64,000 bases of DNA from Lentisalinibacter salinarum (GTDB lineage Bacteria; Pseudomonadota; Gammaproteobacteria; Steroidobacterales; Woeseiaceae): positions 1,116,001 through 1,180,000 of the forward strand of contig NZ_JAPDRH010000002.1 of assembly GCF_040706555.1 (NCBI RefSeq), in the 5' to 3' direction. This document shows positions 8,006 through 16,473 of the stretch, in pieces. The position numbers and the translations under genes are program-made. A model generated the notes under the pieces. The model saw only the letters and a program-made list of their open reading frames with translations. It did no database searches and was not told the origin of the DNA. The stretch's first letter is position 1, and every line of letters starts with the position of its first letter.

Positions 8006-8455
8006 ATGATCTGGTTCGGCGGACGCCGTCCCGCGCTGGAGGAAGTACAGAAGCTCCAGAAAGGCACCATCAACGAACACATCGGCGTCAAGGTCTCCGA
8101 GATCGGCGACGATTATCTTTGCGGCACCATGCCCGTGGACGAGCGCACCCGTCAGCCCTACGGCGTGCTGCACGGCGGGGCCACCGTGGTGCTCGCCGAG
8201 ACCCTCGGCAGCATCTCGGCCGCCCTCAGCGTGGACCCGGCCCGCTATCGCTGCATGGGCCTGGAGGTGAACGCGAACCACCTGCGCGCCGTACGCGAAG
8301 GCATCGTCACCGGCACGGCCCGCCCGTTCCACCGGGGCCGCGCCACCCAGGTCTGGGGCATCGACGTGACCGACGAGGAGGGCCGGCGCACGGCCGTGTG
8401 TCGCATCACCATGGCGGTGCTCGACCTGCAGGCACGGGCGGAGGCCCGGGGATGA
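8006..8455 (+). CDS. Hotdog-fold acyl-CoA thioesterase (PaaI/YdiI type)
   Basis: A 149-aa hotdog protein that probably hydrolyses an aryl- or acyl-CoA in the cytosol. The core is GVLHGGATVVLAETLGS, where the conserved histidine-glycine-glycine and the helix glutamate form the active site of the YdiI/MenI/EntH group. LEVNANHLRAVREG and GRATQVWGIDV follow the pattern of the beta strands. The stop overlaps the start of the next gene (ATGA). Its natural substrate cannot be told from sequence. No menaquinone or phenylacetate genes are nearby. Confidence 0.88.
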   Translation: MIWFGGRRPALEEVQKLQKGTINEHIGVKVSEIGDDYLCGTMPVDERTRQPYGVLHGGATVVLAETLGSISAALSVDPARYRCMGLEVNANHLRAVREGIVTGTARPFHRGRATQVWGIDVTDEEGRRTAVCRITMAVLDLQARAEARG

Positions 8456-8667
8456 CGGCCCCGCGGCTGCACCGGTCCGTCCGGCTCGCGGTGACCGTGG
8501 CGGCGCTGGCCGCGGCGGGCGGCGGCCTCGCCGGCTGCGGGCAGAAGGGCCCCCTCTACCTGCCGGGGGAGAGCCCGCAGCAGGTCGAACCGGGCATCCC
8601 CACGGGCGGGGGCGGCCCGGGCGCGACGGAAGAAGAGCCGGAAGAAGACGCTGCCGCGGAACGATGA
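8452..8667 (+). CDS. lptM: LPS-assembly lipoprotein LptM (YifL family)
   Basis: A 71-aa small lipoprotein. A cationic start and hydrophobic segment (10-27) lead to the lipobox LAGC with Cys29. The family signature CGQKGPLYLP immediately follows at 29-38. The rest is a Pro/Gly/Glu-rich tail. LptM is reported in E. coli to associate with the LptDE outer-membrane translocon. In many gammaproteobacteria it precedes lysA-dapF. Here it lies 10 bp before polA and overlaps the thioesterase stop. Confidence 0.88.
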   Translation: MTAPRLHRSVRLAVTVAALAAAGGGLAGCGQKGPLYLPGESPQQVEPGIPTGGGGPGATEEEPEEDAAAER

Positions 8668-8677
8668 GAGGGCGACG

Positions 8678-11371
8678 ATGAGCGAACGCGAGAAGCTGGT
8701 GCTGGTCGACGGGTCCTCGTATCTCTATCGCGCCTTCCACGCCCTGCCCCCGCTGACCACCGCCGCCGGCGAACCCACAGGCGCGGTGCTGGGCGTCCTG
8801 AACATGCTGAACAAGCTGGTGCGCGAGGAAGAACCCCAGCACATCGCCGTGGTGTTCGACGCGCCGGGCAAGACCTTCCGCGACGAGATGTTCGAGGAGT
8901 ACAAGGCCAACCGCCCACCCATGCCCGACGAGCTGCGCTCACAGGTGCTGCCCCTGCTTGAGGCCGTGGAGGCCATGGGCCTGCCGCTGCTGCGCATCGA
9001 CGGCGTGGAGGCCGACGACGTCATCGGCACGCTCTCGCGGCGCGCGCTCGACCGCGGCATGGAGGTGCTGATCTCCACCGGCGACAAGGACATGGCCCAG
9101 CTCGTCAGCGAGGGCATCGGGCTGGTGAACACGATGTCCGATACCCGGCTGGACCGGGACGGGGTCAAGGAGAAATACGACGTCTGGCCCGAGCAGATCG
9201 TCGACTGGATCGCGCTGGTGGGCGACACCTCGGACAACATCCCCGGCGTGCCCCGGGTGGGCGCCAAGACGGCCGCGAAGTGGCTGAACCAGTACGACAG
9301 CGTCGACGAGATCGTCGCCGATGCGGACAACATCAAGGGCAAGGTGGGCGAGAGCCTGCGCGAACACCTGGAGGAACTGGAGCTCTCACGCCGGCTGGCC
9401 ACCATCCGCGACGACGTGGAGCTGGATGTCGAGCCCGACGGACTGGCGCCGGGCGAGCCGGATGTGGAGCGCCTGCGCGGACTCTACCAGCGGCTCGAGC
9501 TACGCACGCTGCTGCGCCAGCTGGACGAGGCCTTCGGCGCGCCGGCACCCGCCGCCGACAAGCCGGGCACCGATTACGAGCTGGTCACCGACGAGAAGGC
9601 CCTCGACCGCTGGCTCCAGCGCATCGACGCCGCCGAACTGACGGCGCTCGACACCGAGACCGACAGCCTGAACTACATGGCCGCCAGACTGGTCGGCATC
9701 TCGCTCTCCGTCGAACCCGGCGCGGCCGCCTACATCCCGGTGGGCCACGACTACGCCGGCGCGCCGGAACAACTGGACCGCAAACGTGTGCTGGAGCGCC
9801 TGCGTCACTGGCTGGAAGACGAGTCGAAGCCCAAGGTGGGTCACCACCTCAAGTACGACGCCCACGTCTTCCGCCGCTACGGCATCCGCCTGGCCGGCAT
9901 GCGTTACGACTCCATGCTGGAGTCCTACGTGCTGAACAGCACCGCCACCCGCCATGACATGGGCTCCACCGCCCGTCACTACCTGGGGCTGGAGACCATC
10001 CCCTACGAACGGGTGGCCGGCAAGGGCGCGAAGCAGATCACCTTCGATCAGGTCGCACTGGAGGAGGCGCTGCCCTACGCCGCCGAGGACGCCGACGTCA
10101 CCCTGCAGCTGCATCTGCGACTGTGGGATGAGCTCGCCGAGACCGGCCGGCTGCGGGAGGTCTACGAGGAGATCGAGCAGCCGCTGGTGCCGGTGCTGAC
10201 CGAGATGGAGGAGACCGGCGTGCTGCTGGACTGCGGGTTGCTCAGGACCCAGAGCCGGGAGCTGGCGGAGAAGATGCGTGCCGCCGAGGAGAAGGCCCAC
10301 GAGATCGCCGGCGGCCCGTTCAACCTGGGCTCGCCCAAGCAGCTGCAGGAGATCCTGTTCGAGCGCCAGGAACTGCCGGTGATCCGGAAGACGCCGAAGG
10401 GCCAGCCCTCCACGGCCGAGGACGTGCTGCAGGAGCTGGCCGCCGACTACGAGCTGCCGGAGGTGATCCTCGAATACCGCGGCCTGTCCAAGCTGAAGAG
10501 TACGTATACCGACAAGCTGCCCGAGCTCGTCGGCGAGGACGGCCGCATCCACACCTCCTATCACCAGGCGGTGGCGGCCACCGGTCGGCTGTCCTCGTCC
10601 GACCCGAACCTGCAGAACATCCCGATCCGCACGCCGGAGGGCCGGCGCATCCGCCAGGCCTTCGTGGCGCCTGACGGCTACCGCATCCTCGCCGCGGACT
10701 ACTCCCAGATCGAGCTCCGGATCATGGCCCACCTCTCCGGCGACGAGGGCCTGCTCTCGGCCTTCGCCGACGATGAGGACATCCACCGGGCGACGGCGGC
10801 CGAGGTCTTCGACACGGCGCTCGACGCCGTCACCGGCGAGCAGCGCCGCTCGGCCAAGGCCATCAACTTCGGCCTCATCTACGGCATGTCGGCCTTCGGC
10901 CTCGCCCGCCAGCTGGCGATCCCCCGGGCCGACGCCCAGGCCTATGTGGACCGCTACTTCGAGCGCTACCCCGGCGTGCGCGCCTACATGGACTCCACCC
11001 GGGAACAGGCCCACGAGAAGGGCTACGTGGAGACCGTCATGGGCCGGCGCCTGTACCTGCCCGAGATCAACTCCCGCAACGTGCAGCGCCGCCAGTATGC
11101 CGAGCGGAGCGCCATCAACGCGCCGATGCAGGGCACCGCCGCCGACATCATCAAGCGCGCGATGATCGACGTGCACCGCTGGCTCGCGGGGGAGGCCGTG
11201 GACGCCCGCGTCATCATGCAGGTGCACGACGAGCTGGTGCTGGAAGTGGCGGAGGCCGAGGCCGGCGCCGTGGCCGCCGGCCTGGTCGAGCGCATGAGCC
11301 GGGCGGCGGAACTTGCCGTGCCGCTGAAGGTGGACACCGGCGTCGGCGCCAACTGGGACGAGGCCCACTGA
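8678..11371 (+). CDS. polA: DNA polymerase I
   Basis: An 897-aa full-length enzyme for Okazaki fragment processing and repair. Residues 1-290 are the 5'-3' exonuclease (LVDGSSYLYRAFHALP, GVEADDVIGTL, GDTSDNIPGVPRVG). Residues about 310-490 hold an apparently intact 3'-5' exonuclease with the DxE motif in ALDTETDS. The C-terminal 400 residues carry polymerase motif A (DYSQIELRIMAHLSGD), motif B (RRSAKAINFGLIYG) and motif C (QVHDELVLEV). A purine-rich site (GAGGGCGACG) precedes the ATG. The gene is the last in its unit. A small-RNA candidate and a terminator follow. Confidence 0.98.
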   Translation: MSEREKLVLVDGSSYLYRAFHALPPLTTAAGEPTGAVLGVLNMLNKLVREEEPQHIAVVFDAPGKTFRDEMFEEYKANRPPMPDELRSQVLPLLEAVEAMGLPLLRIDGVEADDVIGTLSRRALDRGMEVLISTGDKDMAQLVSEGIGLVNTMSDTRLDRDGVKEKYDVWPEQIVDWIALVGDTSDNIPGVPRVGAKTAAKWLNQYDSVDEIVADADNIKGKVGESLREHLEELELSRRLATIRDDVELDVEPDGLAPGEPDVERLRGLYQRLELRTLLRQLDEAFGAPAPAADKPGTDYELVTDEKALDRWLQRIDAAELTALDTETDSLNYMAARLVGISLSVEPGAAAYIPVGHDYAGAPEQLDRKRVLERLRHWLEDESKPKVGHHLKYDAHVFRRYGIRLAGMRYDSMLESYVLNSTATRHDMGSTARHYLGLETIPYERVAGKGAKQITFDQVALEEALPYAAEDADVTLQLHLRLWDELAETGRLREVYEEIEQPLVPVLTEMEETGVLLDCGLLRTQSRELAEKMRAAEEKAHEIAGGPFNLGSPKQLQEILFERQELPVIRKTPKGQPSTAEDVLQELAADYELPEVILEYRGLSKLKSTYTDKLPELVGEDGRIHTSYHQAVAATGRLSSSDPNLQNIPIRTPEGRRIRQAFVAPDGYRILAADYSQIELRIMAHLSGDEGLLSAFADDEDIHRATAAEVFDTALDAVTGEQRRSAKAINFGLIYGMSAFGLARQLAIPRADAQAYVDRYFERYPGVRAYMDSTREQAHEKGYVETVMGRRLYLPEINSRNVQRRQYAERSAINAPMQGTAADIIKRAMIDVHRWLAGEAVDARVIMQVHDELVLEVAEAEAGAVAAGLVERMSRAAELAVPLKVDTGVGANWDEAH

Positions 11372-11419
11372 GCGGATTCTCTACCCGGCCAAACGCGGCC
11401 AATTCCCGCGACCGGCCGG

Positions 11420-11446
11420 GAACTCACCCCGCCGATCCCCGTCAAA
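11420..11446 (+). promoter_or_regulatory. Sigma-E/AlgU-type promoter for the polA-engB small RNA
   Basis: GAACTC (11420-11425), a 16-nt spacer and TCAAA (11442-11446) match the extracytoplasmic sigma-E/AlgU consensus GAACTT-N16/17-TCnnA with one mismatch in the -35. A start near 11452 would feed directly into three predicted hairpins. This is an inference from sequence; no sigma-70 alternative of comparable quality is seen. Confidence 0.6.
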
Positions 11447-11452
11447 CGGTAC

Positions 11453-11578
11453 CGAGTGGCCCCAATCCACTCACCCGCTGACCTCCCTCGGCGGGACTGC
11501 AACACGGTCACCCCAAGCCTGTTGCACACATGGCCCCGGCGCGTATCCCCTGTTTCAAACGCGTCGGGGCATTTTTTT
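11453..11578 (+). ncRNA. Probable small RNA at the Spot 42/ErsA locus
   Basis: The interval between polA and engB is where Enterobacteria encode Spot 42 and Pseudomonas aeruginosa encodes ErsA. Here a transcript of about 126 nt is predicted. Hairpin 1 is GAGTGG/CCACTC (11454-11472). Hairpin 2 is CCCGC/GCGGG (11474-11495) with the loop containing CCTCCCT at 11482-11488, an anti-Shine-Dalgarno-like seed. Hairpin 3 is a terminator ending in seven T. The end, a GC-rich stem followed by GCATTTTTTTATG, looks much like the Spot 42 tail. ErsA is transcribed by AlgU, which agrees with the promoter seen. No coding potential is apparent. Expression and targets are unknown. Confidence 0.65.
11533..11578 (+). 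terminator. Rho-independent terminator after polA/sRNA
   Basis: Arms GCCCCGGCGCG (11533-11543) and CGCGTCGGGGC (11560-11570) pair over 11 positions with one G-U pair and a 16-nt loop, followed by ATTTTTTT. It ends 12 bp before the engB stop, which is on the other strand. Confidence 0.85.
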
Positions 11579-11589
11579 ATGGCATTCTT

Positions 11590-12213
11590 TTATGGCGCTT
11601 CCCGCTGCGCTCCTGCCGCCGCCTCCGCGGTGCGTGCCAGCATGGCTTCCAGGCGCTGCCGCGCCTCCGGCACGCCTTCCCGCTTCAGCGCGGAGAAAAG
11701 CTGCGCCGTGGCAGCCCCGTCGAGCTCCCTGCGCACCTTCGCCAGCTCCGACGCGGCCTGGCCGCGCTTCAGCTTGTCCGCCTTGGTCAGCAGCACGTGC
11801 ACGGGCACGTCGATCCCCTCGGCGAGGTCGAGCATCTGCCAGTCGAAGTCGGTCAGCCGCCGGCGGATATCCACGATCAGGAACAGTCCGGCCAGGCTCC
11901 GGCGCTCGGCGAAATACGCACTCATCAGCCCGCGCCAGTGGCGCTGCATGGAGGCCGACACCCGGGCAAAACCGTAGCCGGGCAGGTCGACCAGGCGGGC
12001 CTCCTCCCACAGTTCGAAGAAGTTCACCAGCTGGGTGCGGCCGGGGGTCTTGCTGGTGTGCGCGAACTGCCGGCGGTTGACTATCGTGTTGATCGCGCTG
12101 GATTTTCCCGCGTTGGACCGGCCGGCAAAGGCCACCTCGCGGCCGCTGTCCGGCAGGAACTGGGAGGGGTTGTGGGCGCTGGCGAGAAAGCGGGCGGCAG
12201 GGTATTGCGACAT
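11590..12213 (-). CDS. engB: Ribosome biogenesis GTPase EngB (YsxC/YihA)
   Basis: A 207-aa TrmE-Era-EngA-EngB-type GTPase needed for 50S subunit assembly. G1 GRSNAGKSS is at residues 31-39, G2 includes TPGRTQ, G3 is DLPGYGFA and G4 is LTKADKL. The first ATG gives the usual N terminus before the GRSNAGKS loop. The gene converges on polA, an arrangement widespread in gammaproteobacteria, and diverges from the cytochrome c4 gene. Confidence 0.95.
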   Translation of the reverse strand: MSQYPAARFLASAHNPSQFLPDSGREVAFAGRSNAGKSSAINTIVNRRQFAHTSKTPGRTQLVNFFELWEEARLVDLPGYGFARVSASMQRHWRGLMSAYFAERRSLAGLFLIVDIRRRLTDFDWQMLDLAEGIDVPVHVLLTKADKLKRGQAASELAKVRRELDGAATAQLFSALKREGVPEARQRLEAMLARTAEAAAGAQREAP

Positions 12214-12248
12214 GGGCGTACAGACCCTTCGGCAGGCGCCTTTTCATG

Positions 12249-12254
12249 TATAAT
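12249..12254 (+). promoter_or_regulatory. Possible -10 element upstream of cytochrome c4
   Basis: A perfect TATAAT lies in the 181-bp divergent region between engB and the cytochrome gene, about 140 bp before the cytochrome start. The -35 position (near 12226-12231, CCTTCG) is poor, so only the -10 is supported. Confidence 0.3.
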
Positions 12255-12394
12255 TCAGGGTTTGCGCGAGTCTATCACGCTCCCTGTGCGGGCCGGGCCG
12301 GCCGCCGCCCCAAAAGCTGAATTCGAGATCCGGATGCAGCCCGGCGTCCGGCCGAGACTGGATCACTGCAACGGTTTGGAATGGTTGGAACTGA

Positions 12395-13048
12395 ATGATG
12401 CCTGAGACTTTGCTGCCGACTTTTCTGCGGAATTTGCTGAGACCGGCCTGCCTCGCTACCCTCCTGCTGCTCGGCACCGGCGCCGCCGCCGAGAGCCTGG
12501 TCGACGGGTCGGCCGAGGCCGGCAAATCCAAATCCACCACCTGCGCCGCCTGCCACGGGGCCGACGGCGTCAGCGTGAATCCCGAATGGCCCAATCTGGC
12601 GGGGCAGAACGCGCGCTACGTCTACGAGCAGCTGCTGGCGTTCCAGAACGGCGACCGCGAGAACGTGCTGATGTCCAGCCAGGCCATGGGCCTGTCCGAC
12701 CAGGACATGAAGGACCTGGGCGTCTATTTCGAGGCCCAGGACCTGCCGCCCCACGCGGTCGCGAATCCGGACCTCGTGGCCATGGGCGAACGCCTCTACC
12801 GGGGCGGCGACCAGGAAGCCGGCATCTCGGCCTGCATCGCCTGCCACGGCCCGCGGGGGCTCGGCAATCCGGCAGCCGCCTATCCCAAACTCCGCGGCCA
12901 GCACGCCACCTACACCGCGTCCACGCTCAAGGACTACCGCTCGGGCGAGCGCAAGTCGGGCATGAACAAGGTCATGAACAACATCGCCGAGCGCCTGGAC
13001 GACGAGCAGATCGAGGCGCTCGCCTCCTACGTCCAGGGCCTGAATTAA
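12395..13048 (+). CDS. Dihaem cytochrome c4
   Basis: A periplasmic electron carrier with two class I haem domains. The signal peptide (1-32) ends near GAAAES. Haem motifs are CAACH at residues 50-54 and CIACH near 148-152, each followed by the usual G-x-x-G pattern. Axial Met candidates lie in LMSSQAMGL and SGMNKVMNN. The length of 217 aa fits the family. Cytochrome c4 commonly passes electrons to cbb3-type terminal oxidases. The order engB-cytochrome c4-dsbA is conserved in many gammaproteobacteria. Confidence 0.94.
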   Translation: MMPETLLPTFLRNLLRPACLATLLLLGTGAAAESLVDGSAEAGKSKSTTCAACHGADGVSVNPEWPNLAGQNARYVYEQLLAFQNGDRENVLMSSQAMGLSDQDMKDLGVYFEAQDLPPHAVANPDLVAMGERLYRGGDQEAGISACIACHGPRGLGNPAAAYPKLRGQHATYTASTLKDYRSGERKSGMNKVMNNIAERLDDEQIEALASYVQGLN

Positions 13049-13148
13049 GGCGCTGAACTCGACCGTCGCGCGCCGGTCGAACAGCGGACGGACACCCTCA
13101 CAGACACGACCATTGCCCACGACCATGGCCAGAGACAGAAGGGACATC

Positions 13149-14003
13149 ATGAAGCCGAGACTCCTCCTACTGCCCCTGACACTCGCCACGCTCGCCCTCG
13201 CCGCCTGCGGCCAGGAGAGCGAGGCGCCCGCGCCGGACACGGCGGACAGCCGTCCCGCGGCGGAAGACGCGGCTCCCGCCCCCGAGGCGGCCGTGGCCGA
13301 ATCCGCCGCCCAGGAAGAAGCCCAGCCGGTGCTGGAGTCCGCCGGCGAGACCGCCGATGAGGCGCCCGCGGACGACCGCGCGCTGCGACTGGCGGGCAGC
13401 GGCGGCAACAAGGAACAGAGCGAGACCCGGTTCACCGAAGGCCGGCACTACACCCGCCTGATGCCCGCCCAGCCGACCGTGACCGGCGGCGACAAGATCG
13501 AGGTTGCCGAGGTGTTCTGGTACGGCTGCGGCCACTGCGCCACGTTCGACCCGATCATCGAGGACTGGGCGGACGACATCCCCGCCGACGTGGTCTTCGT
13601 GCGTATCCCGGCCGTCTGGAACCGGACGCTGCAGACCCACGCGCGGGCGTTCTACACCGCCGAGGTGCTGGCCAGGACCGGCGCGCTCGAGGATCACGAA
13701 GGCCTGCACAAGGCGTTCTTCACCGAGTATCACGGCAACGGCAACACGCTGGCCACCGAGGGCCGCCTGAAGGAGTTCTTCGCCCGCTTCGGCGTGGACG
13801 AGGAGAACTTCGACAAGGCCTGGAACTCGTTCGAGGTGGACCAGAAGCTGCGCCGCGCCGCCGACCTGAACCGCCGCTACGGCATCACCGGCGTACCGGC
13901 CATCGTGGTGAACGGCAAATACCGCACCGGCGGTCAGGAAGCCGGCGGCTACGACACGCTGCTGGAAGTGATCGACGAGCTGGTGGCCACCGAGCGAACC
14001 TGA
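13149..14003 (+). CDS. dsbA: Lipoprotein thiol:disulfide interchange protein DsbA
   Basis: A 284-aa periplasmic dithiol oxidase. The start at 13149 is chosen because AGAAGGGA lies just upstream and the signal peptide begins there. The lipobox LALAAC ends at Cys20, so the protein should be lipid-anchored. Residues 21-85 form an Ala/Glu/Pro-rich linker. The thioredoxin-fold active site is FWYGCGHC (Cys127, Cys130), and the cis-proline is in GVPAIVVNG. Most DsbA proteins carry CPHC and a cleaved signal, so CGHC, the lipid anchor and the long linker are unusual. It follows cytochrome c4 as in related genomes. Confidence 0.9.
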   Translation: MKPRLLLLPLTLATLALAACGQESEAPAPDTADSRPAAEDAAPAPEAAVAESAAQEEAQPVLESAGETADEAPADDRALRLAGSGGNKEQSETRFTEGRHYTRLMPAQPTVTGGDKIEVAEVFWYGCGHCATFDPIIEDWADDIPADVVFVRIPAVWNRTLQTHARAFYTAEVLARTGALEDHEGLHKAFFTEYHGNGNTLATEGRLKEFFARFGVDEENFDKAWNSFEVDQKLRRAADLNRRYGITGVPAIVVNGKYRTGGQEAGGYDTLLEVIDELVATERT

Positions 14004-14109
14004 TCGGCCCACCTGATCGTCCGGTCGTCCGGTCCTTGCGAAGCGTCGTCACGCGACATCACAACCGGGAACGTCTCGCCCACCCGTCGCCGGGCCGGCG
14101 AGGAAGAAG

Positions 14110-14146
14110 ACCGCTGCCGCTCGGGCCGAGTTGCAGCGGTTTTTTT
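14110..14146 (+). terminator. Rho-independent terminator after dsbA
   Basis: Arms ACCGCTGC (14110-14117) and GCAGCGGT (14133-14140) are perfectly complementary, with an inner CTCG/CGAG stem, and are followed by a run of T. The gap 14004-14214 holds nothing else recognisable. Confidence 0.88.
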
Positions 14147-14214
14147 GTTTTGAGAGTGTGCCGGGGCCAGGCCGGCATCAAACGGGGCGCCCGACGCCCG
14201 CCGAAGGAGAGACT

Positions 14215-14535
14215 ATGGACGCGCTTGCATTCAGCCTGAAGACCGCCGACGGCAAGGAACGGACCATCGAATTCCCGCTGCATCCGGAGACCGGTGACCC
14301 GGCGGCGGTCGGCGATATGCTGGAAGCGCTGCTCGAGACGCTCAGCGAATACGTGACCGCCGACACCCCGGTGAGCAACGGCGACGTGGTGCAGGCACTG
14401 GCCATGGTCACCTCCATCCGCCTCGGCATGCTGCCGGTGCCGATGGAGAGCGCCAGGGCCCTGTTCGACAACCTGCTCGAGCAGGCGTCCGCGGCGGAGC
14501 AGCAATGGCACGCCGGCGCCGGCGGCCGGGCCTGA
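14215..14535 (+). CDS. Small acidic protein of unknown function
   Basis: A 106-aa soluble protein with a strong ribosome site (GAAGGAGA) 7 nt before the ATG. No signal peptide, membrane segment or cysteine pair is present. The sequence begins DALAFSLKTADGKERTIEF, which suggests a beta hairpin, then becomes helical and acidic (DMLEALLETLSEYV). It lies between the dsbA terminator and the DUF885 gene. I do not recognise a family. Its own start signal and coding-like codon use argue that it is real. Confidence 0.65.
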   Translation: MDALAFSLKTADGKERTIEFPLHPETGDPAAVGDMLEALLETLSEYVTADTPVSNGDVVQALAMVTSIRLGMLPVPMESARALFDNLLEQASAAEQQWHAGAGGRA

Positions 14536-14558
14536 GCGGGCCCGGCGACCGCAGCCCG

Positions 14559-16442
14559 ATGCCCGCCTGCCGCACGGCTCGCCGCCCGGCGGCGACCGCC
14601 ATACGGAGCTCGGCGCCGGTCTCCGTTCTCGCCATCCTGCTTGCCGTCGCGCTGCCCGCGCCGGCGACCTCGGCGGAGACGGCGGAGATGGCTGAGGCCC
14701 GTTTCGAGGCTCTGGCCGCCCGTTATCTCGATGAGATGCCGGCGTTATCGCCGGTCACTGCCACCCGTCTCGGCGATCATCGATTCGACGGCGAGCTGGA
14801 CCGCCTGACGCCGGAGGCCCGTGCCGCGGAGGCCGCATTCTATCGCGGCGTGCTGGAGGAACTGGCCGCCATCGACCGGGACGACCTCTCCCGGGCCGCA
14901 CGGGTGGATGCCGGCCTGCTGGAGCACGAGGCCCGCTATGCGATCTGGCGGCTGGAGGAGCTCCGGGACTGGGCCTGGGACCCCCTCGTCTACACCGGAC
15001 TCGCGGGCAGTGCGATCTATGCCCTCATGGCGCGCGAGTTCGCGCCGCTCGAGGAGCGTCTGGCGGATGCGACCCGCCGGCTCGAGGCCATGCCCCGGTT
15101 CCTGGCAGAGGTCCGCGCCACGCTCGAGCCGTCCCGCGTCCCGCCGGTGCATGCCGAAACCGCCGTCGCCCAGAACCGGGGCGTGCTGACGGTCATCGAC
15201 GCCATGGTGCTGCCGGCCGCCGATGCGCTTGACGCCGATGCGCGCCAGCGGCTCGCGGCGGCGGTGGACACCGCCCGGGCCGCCATCGGGGAACACCAGG
15301 TCTGGCTCGAGGAGGCGCTGCTGCCGGCGGCCGCCGGTGACTTCCGGCTGGGCCGCGAGCTATTCGAGCGCAAGCTCGCCTTCGCCCTCAATTCGCCCCT
15401 CGGCCGTGCCGAGGTCCGCGAACGGGCAGAGCGAGAATACCAGCGGGTGCGGGGCGAGATGTACGAGGTGGCAAAGGCCGTCTACGCCGGGCGCTACCCC
15501 TACACCCAGTTCCCGGACGCGCCGACAGAGCACTTCAAGCAGGCGGTGATCCGCTCCGCCCTGGAGGTGGCTTACGACGCGCTGCCGGAACGGGGCGAGA
15601 TCGTCGAGGTGGTGAAGCGTCAGCTCGCGCAGACCACCGCTTTCGTGCGCGAGAAGAACCTCGTGCGGATTCCCGAGGAGCCCATCGAGATCATCGTCAT
15701 GCCGGAGTTCCAGCGCGGCGTCGCCGTGGCCTACCTGGATCCGCCGGGTCCCCTCGACAAGGGACAGAAGACCTTCTATGCCGTGGCGCCCCTGCCGGAG
15801 GACTGGACCGAGGATCAGGTGGAGTCGTTCCTGCGGGAGTACAACCTGTATTCGCTGCAGGACCTCACCATCCATGAGGCCATGCCGGGGCATTACCTGC
15901 AGCTGGCCCACGCCAACGAATACCCCTCCGTGCTGCGTTCCGTGCTCTCGTCGGGCCCGTTCATCGAGGGCTGGGCCGTATACGCCGAGCGGCTGATGAT
16001 CGACGAGGGCTACCTCGGCGGCGATCCGCTGATGCGCCTCATCAACCTGAAGTGGTATCTGCGCGCCGTGGTCAACGCCATCCTGGACCAGGCCATCCAC
16101 GTGGACGGCATGACCCGGGACGAGGCCATGCGGCTGATGGTCGAGGGCGCTTTCCAGGAAGAGAGCGAGGCCGCCGGCAAGTGGACCCGGGCACGGCTCA
16201 CCTCCGCCCAGCTGTCCACCTATTTCGTGGGCTACCAGGAGCACGTCGACCTGCGCCGTGAGGTGGAGGCACGCCAGGGCGAGGACTTCAGCCTGCGCCG
16301 TTACCACGACCGGCTGCTGTCGTTCGGCTCGCCGCCCGGACGCTACGTGCGCGCCCTGATGCTGGACGAGCCGATTCCCGAACCTGCTGCGCGGCCCGCC
16401 CCCGGGCCGGGCCCGCAACCGTCGCCCGCCGGCACGCCCTGA
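14559..16442 (+). CDS. Exported DUF885 family protein (probable metal-dependent peptidase)
   Basis: A 627-aa protein with a signal peptide (RSSAPVSVLAILLAVALP, cleavage near SAETAE). The DUF885 signature HEAMPGHY lies near residue 437, preceded by YSLQDLTI and followed by ESEAAGKW. This family is thought to contain zinc peptidases related to M32, but few members are characterised. The ATG at 14559 is chosen because it starts the signal peptide; an upstream in-frame ATG at 14505 would overlap the preceding gene by 31 bp. A Pro/Ala-rich tail closes the protein. A second DUF885 gene is at 40333. Confidence 0.85.
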   Translation: MPACRTARRPAATAIRSSAPVSVLAILLAVALPAPATSAETAEMAEARFEALAARYLDEMPALSPVTATRLGDHRFDGELDRLTPEARAAEAAFYRGVLEELAAIDRDDLSRAARVDAGLLEHEARYAIWRLEELRDWAWDPLVYTGLAGSAIYALMAREFAPLEERLADATRRLEAMPRFLAEVRATLEPSRVPPVHAETAVAQNRGVLTVIDAMVLPAADALDADARQRLAAAVDTARAAIGEHQVWLEEALLPAAAGDFRLGRELFERKLAFALNSPLGRAEVRERAEREYQRVRGEMYEVAKAVYAGRYPYTQFPDAPTEHFKQAVIRSALEVAYDALPERGEIVEVVKRQLAQTTAFVREKNLVRIPEEPIEIIVMPEFQRGVAVAYLDPPGPLDKGQKTFYAVAPLPEDWTEDQVESFLREYNLYSLQDLTIHEAMPGHYLQLAHANEYPSVLRSVLSSGPFIEGWAVYAERLMIDEGYLGGDPLMRLINLKWYLRAVVNAILDQAIHVDGMTRDEAMRLMVEGAFQEESEAAGKWTRARLTSAQLSTYFVGYQEHVDLRREVEARQGEDFSLRRYHDRLLSFGSPPGRYVRALMLDEPIPEPAARPAPGPGPQPSPAGTP

Positions 16443-16473
16443 CGGCCCGGCCCCGACGCCCGGCCGGACACCT

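Noticed and set aside
9500..11368. 622-codon open frame antisense to polA
   Set aside because: It mirrors polA codon structure, with His/Gly/Val-rich translation and no family features. polA is certain on the other strand.
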